Below are positions 1-7,343 of a stretch of 55,374 bases of DNA, one piece after another (position 1 is the first letter of the stretch; every line of letters starts with the position of its first letter). The notes beneath the pieces are model-generated. The model saw only the letters and a program-made list of their open reading frames with translations. It ran no database searches and had not been told where the DNA came from. The stretch covers positions 727,713 to 783,086 of the forward strand of contig DS990261.1 of NCBI GenBank assembly GCA_000155435.1, in the 5' to 3' direction. The position numbers were made by a program, and so were the translations under genes. The stretch is from Clostridiales bacterium 1_7_47FAA. Lineage in GTDB: Bacteria > Bacillota > Clostridia > Lachnospirales > Lachnospiraceae.

Positions 1-87
1 GATTTTTCTGACCATACGTAGATTCGCAAACAATTCCCGGCATTGGACTGATATCCTAATCATTCTTTTCTCATCAAACGGAATCAT
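1..87 (-). CDS. Partial hypothetical protein (runs off the left edge)
   Basis: An open frame starts with ATG at 87 and runs off the window; 29 residues are visible, beginning MIPFDEKRMIRIS. Its start overlaps the end of the upstream broken gene (stop at 74-76), so the two were probably translationally coupled. The context, an excisionase-like HTH and a serine recombinase nearby, suggests a gene of an integrative element. Too little is visible to name a family. Confidence 0.45.
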   Translation of the reverse strand, partial: MIPFDEKRMIRISVQCRELFANLRMVRKI

Positions 88-283
88 CTTCTACTCTCCC
101 TTCCTCTGCATTTTTTATGAGATGTTCGTCCATTGCTTCCTTAAACTCCTTCTCCCACATATCTGACTTCAATCCCCCAAGGAACCAGCTGGAATCATAC
201 TCAGGGTATAGGAGTTTCCCATTCGCAGTATACGAGATTTATGAGAAATATAAAAAGTAACAGGTAATCTCAGGGAGATTCAT
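74..283 (-). pseudogene. Small mobile-element gene with in-frame stop
   Basis: An ATG at 283 lies 11 bases downstream of a CCTCCT-complement ribosome site (295-300). The frame reads 14 codons (MNLPEITCYFLYFS), meets a TAA stop, then continues in the same frame as a protein-like stretch (ISYTANGKLLYPEYDSSW and on) to a TGA at 74. The downstream part has the composition of a real protein and no start codon of its own near its beginning, so I read this as one ~69-codon gene broken by a nonsense codon. I do not recognise the family; its position between an HTH gene and the next coupled ORF suggests an accessory gene of a conjugative element. Confidence 0.45.
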
Positions 284-326
284 GTGGGATGAGTCCTCCT
301 GATTGTCGAATGCCCGTTTATTCTTT

Positions 327-508
327 TTACAGGCCACAACGTGAAAGTATGTATGATTCAACTGATTTTTTAGGGATTTTCCAGGAACGTCCAATACGGA
401 AGGCTTTGATTTTTTGTTCTGGAGAAGACCGTAAGCAGTGTTCTTCCCGATTCCAAGCATCTCACATAAGTCTTCAATCCTTATTAAATCTTCGTAGGCT
501 TCAAACAT
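327..508 (-). pseudogene. Excisionase-type helix-turn-helix protein, frameshifted at an A-run
   Basis: ATG at 508 follows a strong GGGGG-type ribosome site. The frame begins MFEAYEDLIRIEDLC, then LGIGKNTAYGLLQNKK, a MerR/Xis-like winged-helix start. At an A6 run the reading frame is lost; a shift of one base restores IKAFRIGRSWKIPKKSVESY and ends ILSRCGL-stop at 327. The corrected product is 60 residues, the usual size of small HTH (excisionase/AlpA-like) proteins of clostridial integrative elements. The length of 182 bases is one short of 61 codons, so a single A was lost, or the site slips during expression. It probably once controlled excision with the recombinase at 1188. The family call is good; functional status is unclear. 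Confidence 0.7.
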
Positions 509-718
509 GATAAAATACCCCCTTCTATCTTTATTTATTTTGATGTTAATCATATATAAAAATATTTCATGTACTTTAAAGAAGATACATTCCCAATGAG
601 AATCATTGGCGTGTAATGGGGGGATAGGGTACTGGGTAACGGTCATTGGGATGAGATGTGGAATAATAATTCTTATCGTTACTAACTAGTAAGTAATAAA
701 GACTAGGAGGTGCCTTTC

Positions 719-958
719 ATGACTGTTAATGTTTGTTTAGATGAGATGGGTTTTTCAACAAAACCGGATAGGAAGGAGTTGCGGATTATGATGAATGAAA
801 AGTCCATTCAATTATTCACGCATCTTCAGTTTACGGATGGTGGATATGAGGATTGTCTTGATGTGTCCGCTGCTGTTATGAGTGTGTTTGATGCGGACGG
901 GCTACTTCTTCTGAATGGTATTCCCTGTATAGGGCCATTGAATATAAAACAGATGTAG
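719..958 (+). CDS. Small hypothetical protein of the integrative element
   Basis: A 79-residue ORF. The ATG at 719 is preceded by AGGAGG (705-710) at 8-base spacing, which favours it over the GTG at 710 that sits inside the ribosome site. The product is mildly acidic, with no membrane segment and no motif I recognise (begins MTVNVCLDEMGFSTK, ends GIPCIGPLNIKQM). It lies between the broken HTH gene, on the opposite strand, and the serine recombinase, where small accessory genes of such elements often sit. The strong ribosome site and clean frame make it a likely real gene. Confidence 0.5.
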   Translation: MTVNVCLDEMGFSTKPDRKELRIMMNEKSIQLFTHLQFTDGGYEDCLDVSAAVMSVFDADGLLLLNGIPCIGPLNIKQM

Positions 959-1033
959 TAAATATAAAAGAGGTGTGAGACAAGATGTTAATTCATATAC
1001 ATATGGTAAAAGGAAATAGCGGTGGTGTTAGGT

Positions 1034-1138
1034 ATGCAGATAAGCAGTGGCGTGATTTTAGCCATCAAGACTGCGTATAGAAGCGGTGTGATAAATTTTG
1101 AGACATATGAACAAATCAAGAAAAAGTATGGATTCTAA
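1034..1138 (+). CDS. Possible 34-residue peptide before the recombinase
   Basis: The frame starts with ATG at 1034 and reads MQISSGVILAIKTAYRSGV, then INFETYEQIKKKYGF-stop. Its amphipathic, lysine-rich end looks like a genuine protein tail. It overlaps a second short frame (985-1080, 31 residues, behind an AAGAGGTG ribosome site) and may be coupled to it. It could also be the remnant of a longer regulator. No family is recognised. Confidence 0.25.
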   Translation: MQISSGVILAIKTAYRSGVINFETYEQIKKKYGF

Positions 1139-1148
1139 GATTAAGGGG

Positions 1149-1170
1149 GCCTGGCTGCCATAAGCCAGGC
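1149..1170 (+). terminator. Hairpin just before the recombinase ribosome site
   Basis: A perfect 8-bp stem (GCCTGGCT / AGCCAGGC) encloses a 6-base loop, followed by TCTCTTC and not a clear T-run. It ends 8 bases before the recombinase ribosome site, so it could be a weak terminator for upstream genes or a structure that tunes recombinase translation. Confidence 0.4.
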
Positions 1171-1187
1171 TCTCTTCAAGGAGACCG

Positions 1188-2933
1188 ATGATGGAAAAAA
1201 GGAGAGTCGTTTTTTACGGCAGGGTAAGCACCCAGAGCGATGAACAGCTGTCTGCTTTTGACAATCAGATGGTCTGGTACAAGCAGCTTTTGGCGCTACA
1301 CCCTGAATGGACCGTTGTGGGTGAATATGAAGATGCCGGAGTAACCGGAACCAGTGTCCGAAAGAGAAAAGGGTTTCAACAGATGCTGGATGATGGAATT
1401 AAGTATCATAAGTATGATTTGATTGTAACCAGGGAAACCAAAAGATTTGCCAGGAACACAGTTGATGCTTTATCTTATGTCCGTCTCCTGAAACAACATG
1501 GAATAGAAGTCTATTTTGTCAACGATGGAATCTGGACCATATCCGACAATGACGGGGAACTGCGTCTCAGCATTATGGCTACCATCGCGCAGGAGGAGAG
1601 CAGAAAAACTTCTGAAAATGTGCGTGCAGGACAGCGGATTTCCAGACAGAAGGGAGTACTAAGAGGAACCGGCAATATTCTGGGCTATCGGCGCGTGGGA
1701 AGGAACCAGTATGAACTTGACACGGATCAGGCTATCATTGTCAAAAAGATATACAAATGGTATTTAAGCGGGGATGGAATCAGGACCATCAAACGGAAGC
1801 TGGAGGAGCATGGATACAGGACCGCTACAGGCAAGAGCCACTGGCAGTTTCAGGTCATTGACGATATTCTAAAAAACCCTTTTTATACAGGCAGGCAACG
1901 TCAGATGGAGAAGATTTCCGATGGCTACCTGACACAAAACCGGGTTAAAAATAGTCCGGACCAGATAGAATATATCCGGGGAGATTATGAACCAATTATC
2001 TCGGAAGAGGCATTTAAAGAAGTCGAACGCATCAGGGAGCAACGCTATGATAAGATGAACAGCAAAGGAAAAAAAGATAGTAAGAGCGTCTGGTGCGGGA
2101 AGTATCTCTGTGGATGCGGGTGCGGTACGGTGCGCAGGGCTGCCAGCGGAAACGAATATATCTTTATCTGCCATTCGCAGCATATGAATGGAATCAAAGT
2201 AAAGAGCGGTATTATCGATACCGAAGATGTCTGCTCATTAAGGACCATCCTGGAATGGAAACTTGATATGATTGCCTGGTATGTAATCAATGACGTGTGG
2301 GGGACCAGCAGAACCGATATGAGCCAGGCTCTAAAAATGATTGAGGAATGTTACAGAGAAGAAACTACAATGAGCCAGATAGAAATCAATGCGGTTAAGG
2401 AAAAAATAGGGAAGCTGGAAAACAGGAAACGGAGCCTGTTGGATATGAGGGCAGATGGTGAAATAACCAAAGAGGAATATGCCGCTAAGAGAAACGAATA
2501 CGAAATACAGATTAATAAGCTGAATATTTCCATTGCAGAAGCGGAAACGGACCAGATTGCTTCCGATGATTATAATAAGAAGATCAGCAGTATTAAACAG
2601 GCATTGGAAAAAATCCTCGATTTATCCCAACCAAAGCTGAATCGCGACATCGTGGATGGTTTTGTTTGGAAACTGGTACATATCTCAGACAATGAGTTCG
2701 ATATCTATTTGAGTATGGGAAATGAAAGCTTTGGCGATGTGGGGGCTGAAGAAAAAGTAATTAAATACAAGGTATTTGAAAGCTCAAATCCAAGGAGGGA
2801 GGAACGGGTGAAATGTACAAAGTTAAAATCCATGCAGCTGACTTATGAGGATGCGGTAAGTTACCGGGCAATGAGTGGTAAACGGGTTCTGAAACATAAG
2901 TGGGAGAATCTGGTGGTTAATATCTACATTTGA
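1188..2933 (+). CDS. Large serine recombinase (resolvase/integrase family)
   Basis: Site-specific DNA recombinase that would cut and rejoin the ends of its integrative element through a phosphoserine link. The catalytic resolvase domain is at about residues 5-150, with YGRVSTQ holding the likely nucleophile Ser14 and the arginine-bearing KRFARN at 85-90. A recombinase domain follows (about 165-280), then an unusual zinc-ribbon with clustered cysteines (303, 308, 310, 312, 328) and a coiled-coil near 380-450. At 581 residues it is full length. ATG 1191 has better spacing to AAGGAG than ATG 1188, so the product may be one residue shorter. It is the only intact recombinase in the window. A degenerate copy of its last codons lies at 4439-4527, suggesting a former second recombinase or a duplicated element end. 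Confidence 0.93.
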   Translation: MMEKRRVVFYGRVSTQSDEQLSAFDNQMVWYKQLLALHPEWTVVGEYEDAGVTGTSVRKRKGFQQMLDDGIKYHKYDLIVTRETKRFARNTVDALSYVRLLKQHGIEVYFVNDGIWTISDNDGELRLSIMATIAQEESRKTSENVRAGQRISRQKGVLRGTGNILGYRRVGRNQYELDTDQAIIVKKIYKWYLSGDGIRTIKRKLEEHGYRTATGKSHWQFQVIDDILKNPFYTGRQRQMEKISDGYLTQNRVKNSPDQIEYIRGDYEPIISEEAFKEVERIREQRYDKMNSKGKKDSKSVWCGKYLCGCGCGTVRRAASGNEYIFICHSQHMNGIKVKSGIIDTEDVCSLRTILEWKLDMIAWYVINDVWGTSRTDMSQALKMIEECYREETTMSQIEINAVKEKIGKLENRKRSLLDMRADGEITKEEYAAKRNEYEIQINKLNISIAEAETDQIASDDYNKKISSIKQALEKILDLSQPKLNRDIVDGFVWKLVHISDNEFDIYLSMGNESFGDVGAEEKVIKYKVFESSNPRREERVKCTKLKSMQLTYEDAVSYRAMSGKRVLKHKWENLVVNIYI

Positions 2934-3015
2934 TGAAAAATATCATATCAATCAGGCCGGGTATTGAATTGTAATATACAAAAAAGGAAAACAATTCTTA
3001 TTTTGTATAAAATCT

Positions 3016-3044
3016 TTGACTATATCCAATAATCCTTCTATAAT
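3016..3044 (+). promoter_or_regulatory. Sigma-A-type promoter for the DUF4143 ATPase gene
   Basis: TTGACT (3016-3021), a 17-base spacer and a perfect TATAAT (3039-3044), about 40 bases before the ATG at 3085, which has an AAGGAGG ribosome site. Confidence 0.75.
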
Positions 3045-3084
3045 AGAGGTAGAATGAATGCGGATATAAAAAAGGAGGTTCCAT

Positions 3085-4302
3085 ATGTATATTCAACGTG
3101 CAATGGAGGAAAGAATTGAAAAATTAGCAGGCTTTTTCCCTGTACTTATGATATGTGGTCCAAGGCAAGTTGGAAAAACAACTATGTTAAAGGAACTTGC
3201 CGGAAGGTGGGTACGGCAGGTGAATTATGTTACCTTGGATTTTCCTCAAGTCAGGGCGCTTGCCAAAGAAGATCCGGAACTTTTTTTACAGCAATATGTC
3301 CCACCTGTGATTATCGACGAAATACAGTATGCGCCGGAGCTGTTGCCATATATAAAAATCAGGGTAGATGAGAATCCTGAAAAGGGCCAGTATTTTCTGA
3401 CAGGCTCCCAGATGTTCCATATGATGAGGAATGTAAGTGAATCCCTGGCTGGCAGGGTTGGAATATTGACGCTGTATTCACTTAGCCAATCGGAGATGGA
3501 AGGGCGGGAAAATAAGGCGTTTTTGCCTTCTGATGTAAAAATGACAGGAGGTAATCTAAATGTTTCAGAAATCTTCGAGCGCATTTATAAGGGCAGTATG
3601 CCGGCTGTTAAAGTAAATGAAGGAATGCCGGTAGAAGAATATTACGGTTCTTATATGCAGACGTATTTAGAACGGGATATTCGGGATTTAGTAAAGATAA
3701 AAGATGAATCACGATTTTTGAAATTTATTGCATGCGTGGCAGCCCGTACCGGTCAGGAAGTAGTTCTGGCAGATTTGTCCAGGGATACGGAGATTGACGG
3801 AAAAACGGCGGAAAACTGGTTGTCTCTCCTTCAGTCTTCCGGGCTGATTTACCTTCTTCCACCATATTATAACAATACAATCAAACGGATTGTAAAACGG
3901 CCAAAACTTTATTTTATGGATACGGGACTGGCCTGTTATCTTAGCCTTTGGAACAATCCCAGAGCCCTGGAACTTTCTGCTATGGCCGGAGCCATGTTTG
4001 AAACATATGTAATATCTGAAATCATCAAAAGTTATGCTAATGCGGGAATAGATACGAGAAACCGCTTGTGTTATTACAGGGACAATAACAATAAAGAAAT
4101 TGACCTGATTATACTGGAAAATGGAAAGGCGTATCCGGTAGAAATTAAAAAGAGCGCGAATCCGGGTAAAAGTGCTGTTAAACATTTTGGGGTTCTGGAA
4201 GATATGGGACTGGATGTTGGGGAAGGGGCTGTAGTTTGCATGAGTCCGATGATATTGCCCATTGATGAGAAAAACAGGTATGTTCCCGTTGGCTGTATCT
4301 GA
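3085..4302 (+). CDS. ATP-binding protein, AAA_14 / DUF4143 family
   Basis: A 405-residue protein of the AAA_14-DUF4143 group, whose cellular role is not established. The N-terminal ATPase domain has a Walker A motif GPRQVGKT (25-32) and a Walker B motif VIIDEI (75-80). The TYLERDIRDL segment near 196 and the domain after it fit DUF4143. Near the C-terminus EIDLII...YPVEIKK resembles the D-(D/E)xK core of nuclease-fold domains that is common in this family. It has its own strong promoter and stands alone between the recombinase gene and the broken recombinase tail, so it is probably cargo of the element. Length is typical and the gene looks intact. Confidence 0.88.
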   Translation: MYIQRAMEERIEKLAGFFPVLMICGPRQVGKTTMLKELAGRWVRQVNYVTLDFPQVRALAKEDPELFLQQYVPPVIIDEIQYAPELLPYIKIRVDENPEKGQYFLTGSQMFHMMRNVSESLAGRVGILTLYSLSQSEMEGRENKAFLPSDVKMTGGNLNVSEIFERIYKGSMPAVKVNEGMPVEEYYGSYMQTYLERDIRDLVKIKDESRFLKFIACVAARTGQEVVLADLSRDTEIDGKTAENWLSLLQSSGLIYLLPPYYNNTIKRIVKRPKLYFMDTGLACYLSLWNNPRALELSAMAGAMFETYVISEIIKSYANAGIDTRNRLCYYRDNNNKEIDLIILENGKAYPVEIKKSANPGKSAVKHFGVLEDMGLDVGEGAVVCMSPMILPIDEKNRYVPVGCI

Positions 4303-4438
4303 ACGTCCTGATAGGGGATTGCCGGCAGGAAACACCTATACCTGTTTATCTGATTCAGAAGGTTAAGAGTGACTTTGTTAAAGTGTGTATGGACGAAAAG
4401 AGCCGTGATTGATATAAAGATTACGGCTCTTATTATGA

Positions 4439-4527
4439 GAGGACACAGGAGCGATAAACAGTAAAAGGGTACTGGAAAATAAGTGGGGAGATTTTTCGGA
4501 GATTTCATAGTCAATATTTATATTTGA
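4439..4527 (+). pseudogene. Degenerate 3' end of a second serine recombinase
   Basis: The frame beginning at 4439 reads ED...INSKRVLENKWGDF, then stops; the last codons in another frame read VNIYI-stop (4510-4527). The intact recombinase ends ED...MSGKRVLKHKWENLVVNIYI-stop, so both copies share KRVL.(N/H)KW and the identical final VNIYI. This is a relic of a related recombinase tail, broken by a frameshift and separated from the intact gene by the ATPase gene. Confidence 0.65.
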
Positions 4528-4554
4528 TAAGCAGCACCAAAGATGTTATAATAA

Positions 4555-4602
4555 AAGGGCCTGTCAGAGGATTATTTGATATAATCAGCTGATAGGTCCT
4601 TT
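4555..4602 (+). terminator. Imperfect hairpin at the element / lipoprotein-gene junction
   Basis: AAGGGCCTGTCAG (4555-4567) pairs with CTGATAGGTCCTTT (4589-4602) over ~12 bp with two wobble pairs, followed by TTCGTTT. It ends directly at the stop codon of the truncated lipoprotein gene on the other strand and may terminate transcripts from both sides, or mark the element end. Confidence 0.5.
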
Positions 4603-4605
4603 CGT

Positions 4606-5370
4606 TTAGTGGTGTTTGTTCAGCCCCATTTGGATGGCATTTGTGAACTTCTGGATTAACTCCGGATTTTTCTCCATATAACTCTTCCTTGCACAATATG
4701 CGGTATAGGGTACGTAGCCGGATTCCGTTCCAAGGGATGCCACTACGCTTCCGCTGCCTTCGCTCTCCAGGGTGGTTGCAAACGGTTCAAATTCCACGGT
4801 GTAGTCAGCGTCGTCGCTGGTAAATGCAGCAGCGGTCAGCCCGAAATTGATGCTCTGGTCAATTGTCAGGTCTGTCTTGGGGTCAAGGCCGTGTTTTTTG
4901 AGGATATACTCAAATACCATCTGGGGCATGCCTCCCGCACGTCCACCAAGGACTTTCTTGCCTTTCAGGTTTTCCCATTTGAAATTATCTTCCGGCTGGC
5001 GGCCCACCAGGAAGTTGCCTGCGCGCTGGGTCAGCTGGGCAAAGTTCACGGCGTAGTCCTGGGAACCTTCCTGGTACACATAGATGCTGGCCTCGGAACC
5101 CATGAAGCCAATCTGCGCATCGCCGGAGATAAGGGCGGTCATGACCTTGTCTGCCCCGGCGCCGTTGACCAGGGTCAGGTCGATGCCTTCGTCCTCAAAG
5201 TACCCAAGCTCAATAGCTGCATACTGTGGGGCGTAGAAGATGGAGTGGGCTACTTCGTTGAGGACCAGGGGCGTGTTGCCGGAGGCTGCCCCGCCCGGAG
5301 TTTTTGAACAGCCGGTAAGGGCAGCGGCGGCCAAGGCTCCTGCCAGTAGGATGCTTATAAATTTTTTCAT
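4606..5370 (-). pseudogene. NMT1/SsuA-type ABC substrate-binding lipoprotein, C-terminally truncated
   Basis: Extracellular ligand-binding lipoprotein of the nitrate/sulfonate/thiamine-precursor type. It has a signal peptide and a lipobox ending LTGC (Cys21). The NMT1-like fold follows: VAHSIFYAPQYAAIELGYF, GADKVMTALISGD and KGKKVLGGRAGGMPQ are typical. The start at 5370 has an AAGGAG ribosome site 6 bases upstream. At 254 residues it is about 60-80 short of the family length; the frame ends in QMGLNKHH-stop where a conserved helical tail should continue. The break coincides with the hairpin and recombinase relic at 4439-4602, so I infer loss of the 3' end by element insertion or a later deletion. 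No permease or ATPase gene is adjacent. Confidence 0.8.
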
Positions 5371-5491
5371 AGATACTCCTTGTATTTGTTGGGGTTTAGT
5401 ATAGTTTATTAAGGGGGACGGGCGGGGGTGAGGGAAAATGTGAAAATGTCAGGATAAGAAAGGGGATATACAGGTAAAAAACTAAATCTTG

Positions 5492-5500
5492 TGGTATAAT
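5492..5500 (+). promoter_or_regulatory. Extended -10 promoter candidate for the HNH gene
   Basis: TGGTATAAT fits an extended -10 (TGnTATAAT). No good -35 is visible at 17 bases. It would give a leader of roughly 75 bases before the AAGGAGG site of the gene at 5583. Confidence 0.45.
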
Positions 5501-5582
5501 GTTGTAAATATATGTATTTAGTAACGGAGATTCAGGCGAAGACATCCCTGACAGGTACATTTCGAAGGATGATAAGGAGGAA

Positions 5583-6692
5583 ATGATGCAGCTTCCATCT
5601 TCAGAAACAATCGATATTGAATATTTGGGCAGATTGTTTGACAAGAAAAGTGAATCATACAAATTATTCTGGTTTTTGGCTATTGTAGATAAAGTCAGTA
5701 GTGGAAAATCCTATTTGACATACGATGAGCTGATTAACCGGATGATTGCAGATTCATGGTATATGGTTACGGAATTCAGGCTGAATCTGGGACCATCCGA
5801 TACCCTGGAAGCTCTTGTAAAATATATTTACCAGATAAGCGGACTTAAGTCAAATGAAGAACCAGATGTAATACTCTCTTTTTTGAACCGGCTTAATGAT
5901 AAGAAGGTGGCTGAAATGAAGCGGACCATTACACAGAATGTTCCATACAGGCTTCAGGCCCCCTTTACAAAACAGATAACCAATGATATGTGGAAGGGTT
6001 CTAGAAAGAATCTGGCAAAAAAGTTAAATCAGGAAAAGCGGTTAATATATTATTTTACTGAGCTTGCCGGAATGAAGACTGCTATCGAAATACAGCCAGA
6101 GTGGTGTGACTACATCAGTAAGAATAAGGAGATATTAAGAGGCTGGGTGAGGTACAATCTGATTATGTATCTGCAAAGACGGAATCCCAATGTACCGGGA
6201 ATTGCAGAGAAACTGGATATACCGAAAAGAAGACGGCTGAATCTGGTCATTCAATACTGGAAGAAGATTATTGAAATAAAACCGGTCAGCGAAATATATT
6301 TAAACCAGTCACTGACAAGCAAAAATATATCTATTGACCATTTTGTTCCATGGTCTTATGTGGCTCATAATGAATTCTGGAACCTTCATCCCACGACAAA
6401 GAATATTAACAGCCAAAAGGGAAATAACCTGCCGGACTGGGACATATATTTCCCGGCGTTATGTAGGAAAGAATATTTTTCTTATAATATGATGTGGGAA
6501 TATGAGATGGTTCACGAAGCATTCGAAAAATGCAGGAACGTACATATTAACAGCGATGAGGTTTATATGAAGCTATATAAACCGGGATTGAATGAGGACG
6601 AGTTCCGTAATAATCTGGAGAATATCATGCTCCCGGTATATAAATCCGCTCAGAATGCTGGATTTAGAGGATGGAACTTGAAGAGCATTTAG
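5583..6692 (+). CDS. HNH endonuclease domain protein
   Basis: A 369-residue protein with a C-terminal HNH nuclease module. SIDHFVPWSY (about 250-259) supplies the Asp-His pair, and WNLHPTTKNINSQKG (266-280) the Asn/Lys part of the beta-beta-alpha-metal fold. The N-terminal ~240 residues are helical and charged, with no motif I recognise, and may bind nucleic acid or a partner. The ribosome site AAGGAGG ends two bases before ATG 5583, so ATG 5586 may be the true start. It is followed after 63 bases by a methyltransferase and then a PLD-helicase on the same strand. That arrangement fits a restriction or defence cassette, but the substrate is unknown. Confidence 0.85.
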   Translation: MMQLPSSETIDIEYLGRLFDKKSESYKLFWFLAIVDKVSSGKSYLTYDELINRMIADSWYMVTEFRLNLGPSDTLEALVKYIYQISGLKSNEEPDVILSFLNRLNDKKVAEMKRTITQNVPYRLQAPFTKQITNDMWKGSRKNLAKKLNQEKRLIYYFTELAGMKTAIEIQPEWCDYISKNKEILRGWVRYNLIMYLQRRNPNVPGIAEKLDIPKRRRLNLVIQYWKKIIEIKPVSEIYLNQSLTSKNISIDHFVPWSYVAHNEFWNLHPTTKNINSQKGNNLPDWDIYFPALCRKEYFSYNMMWEYEMVHEAFEKCRNVHINSDEVYMKLYKPGLNEDEFRNNLENIMLPVYKSAQNAGFRGWNLKSI

Positions 6693-6755
6693 TAGATTAT
6701 GCAGCAATGGATTTATTGATTATTCAGTTGGGATGAGAGGAGTAATAATAAACAG

Positions 6756-7343
6756 ATGAAAGATTCATTAGAATATTATAACCTGCACGCAAAAGAGTTT
6801 TTTGATAACACAAGGGACGTTGAGTTTACAGAGATGCAGAACCGGTTTTTAAAATATCTGGATTCCGGAGCCAGGATACTGGACTTTGGATGCGGATCTG
6901 GCAGGGATACAAAGTATTTTCTGGGCAAAGGCTTTAAGGCAGATGCAGTGGACGGTTCGGAGGAGCTGGTTAAGATAGCATCGGAGTATACCGGCGCCAG
7001 GGTCAGACAGATGTACTTCCAGGATTTAGATGAATATGAAATATACGATGGTATCTGGGCCTGCTCCTCCATTTTACACCTGACATACAGTGATTTGACT
7101 GAAGTGTTTGTGAAAATGGCCCGTGCGCTGGTTCCTCATGGGATTCTGTATACATCGTTTAAATATGGAACGGATGAAGGGGAACGGAACGGGCGCTATT
7201 TTACGGATATGACTGAGGATAAGATGAAACGGCTATTAGATGCTGCCGATGTATTTTCAGTTGAGGAAATGTGGGTGACATCTGATGTAAGACCGGGGAG
7301 AGATGAAGAGAAATGGCTGAACATGATTTTGAGGAAGAAGTAA
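6756..7343 (+). CDS. Class I SAM-dependent methyltransferase
   Basis: A 195-residue Rossmann methyltransferase. Motif I is ILDFGCGSGRDTKYF (41-55); an acidic residue for ribose binding follows in AVDGSEEL, and the post-motif region IWACSSILHL resembles Methyltransf_11/25 small-molecule or protein methylases. No DNA-methylase signature (NPPY, DPPY) is present, so it is probably not a restriction-modification DNA methylase. Its end overlaps the start of the downstream helicase gene by 31 bases, pointing to coupled translation. The substrate cannot be read from the sequence. Confidence 0.85.
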   Translation: MKDSLEYYNLHAKEFFDNTRDVEFTEMQNRFLKYLDSGARILDFGCGSGRDTKYFLGKGFKADAVDGSEELVKIASEYTGARVRQMYFQDLDEYEIYDGIWACSSILHLTYSDLTEVFVKMARALVPHGILYTSFKYGTDEGERNGRYFTDMTEDKMKRLLDAADVFSVEEMWVTSDVRPGRDEEKWLNMILRKK

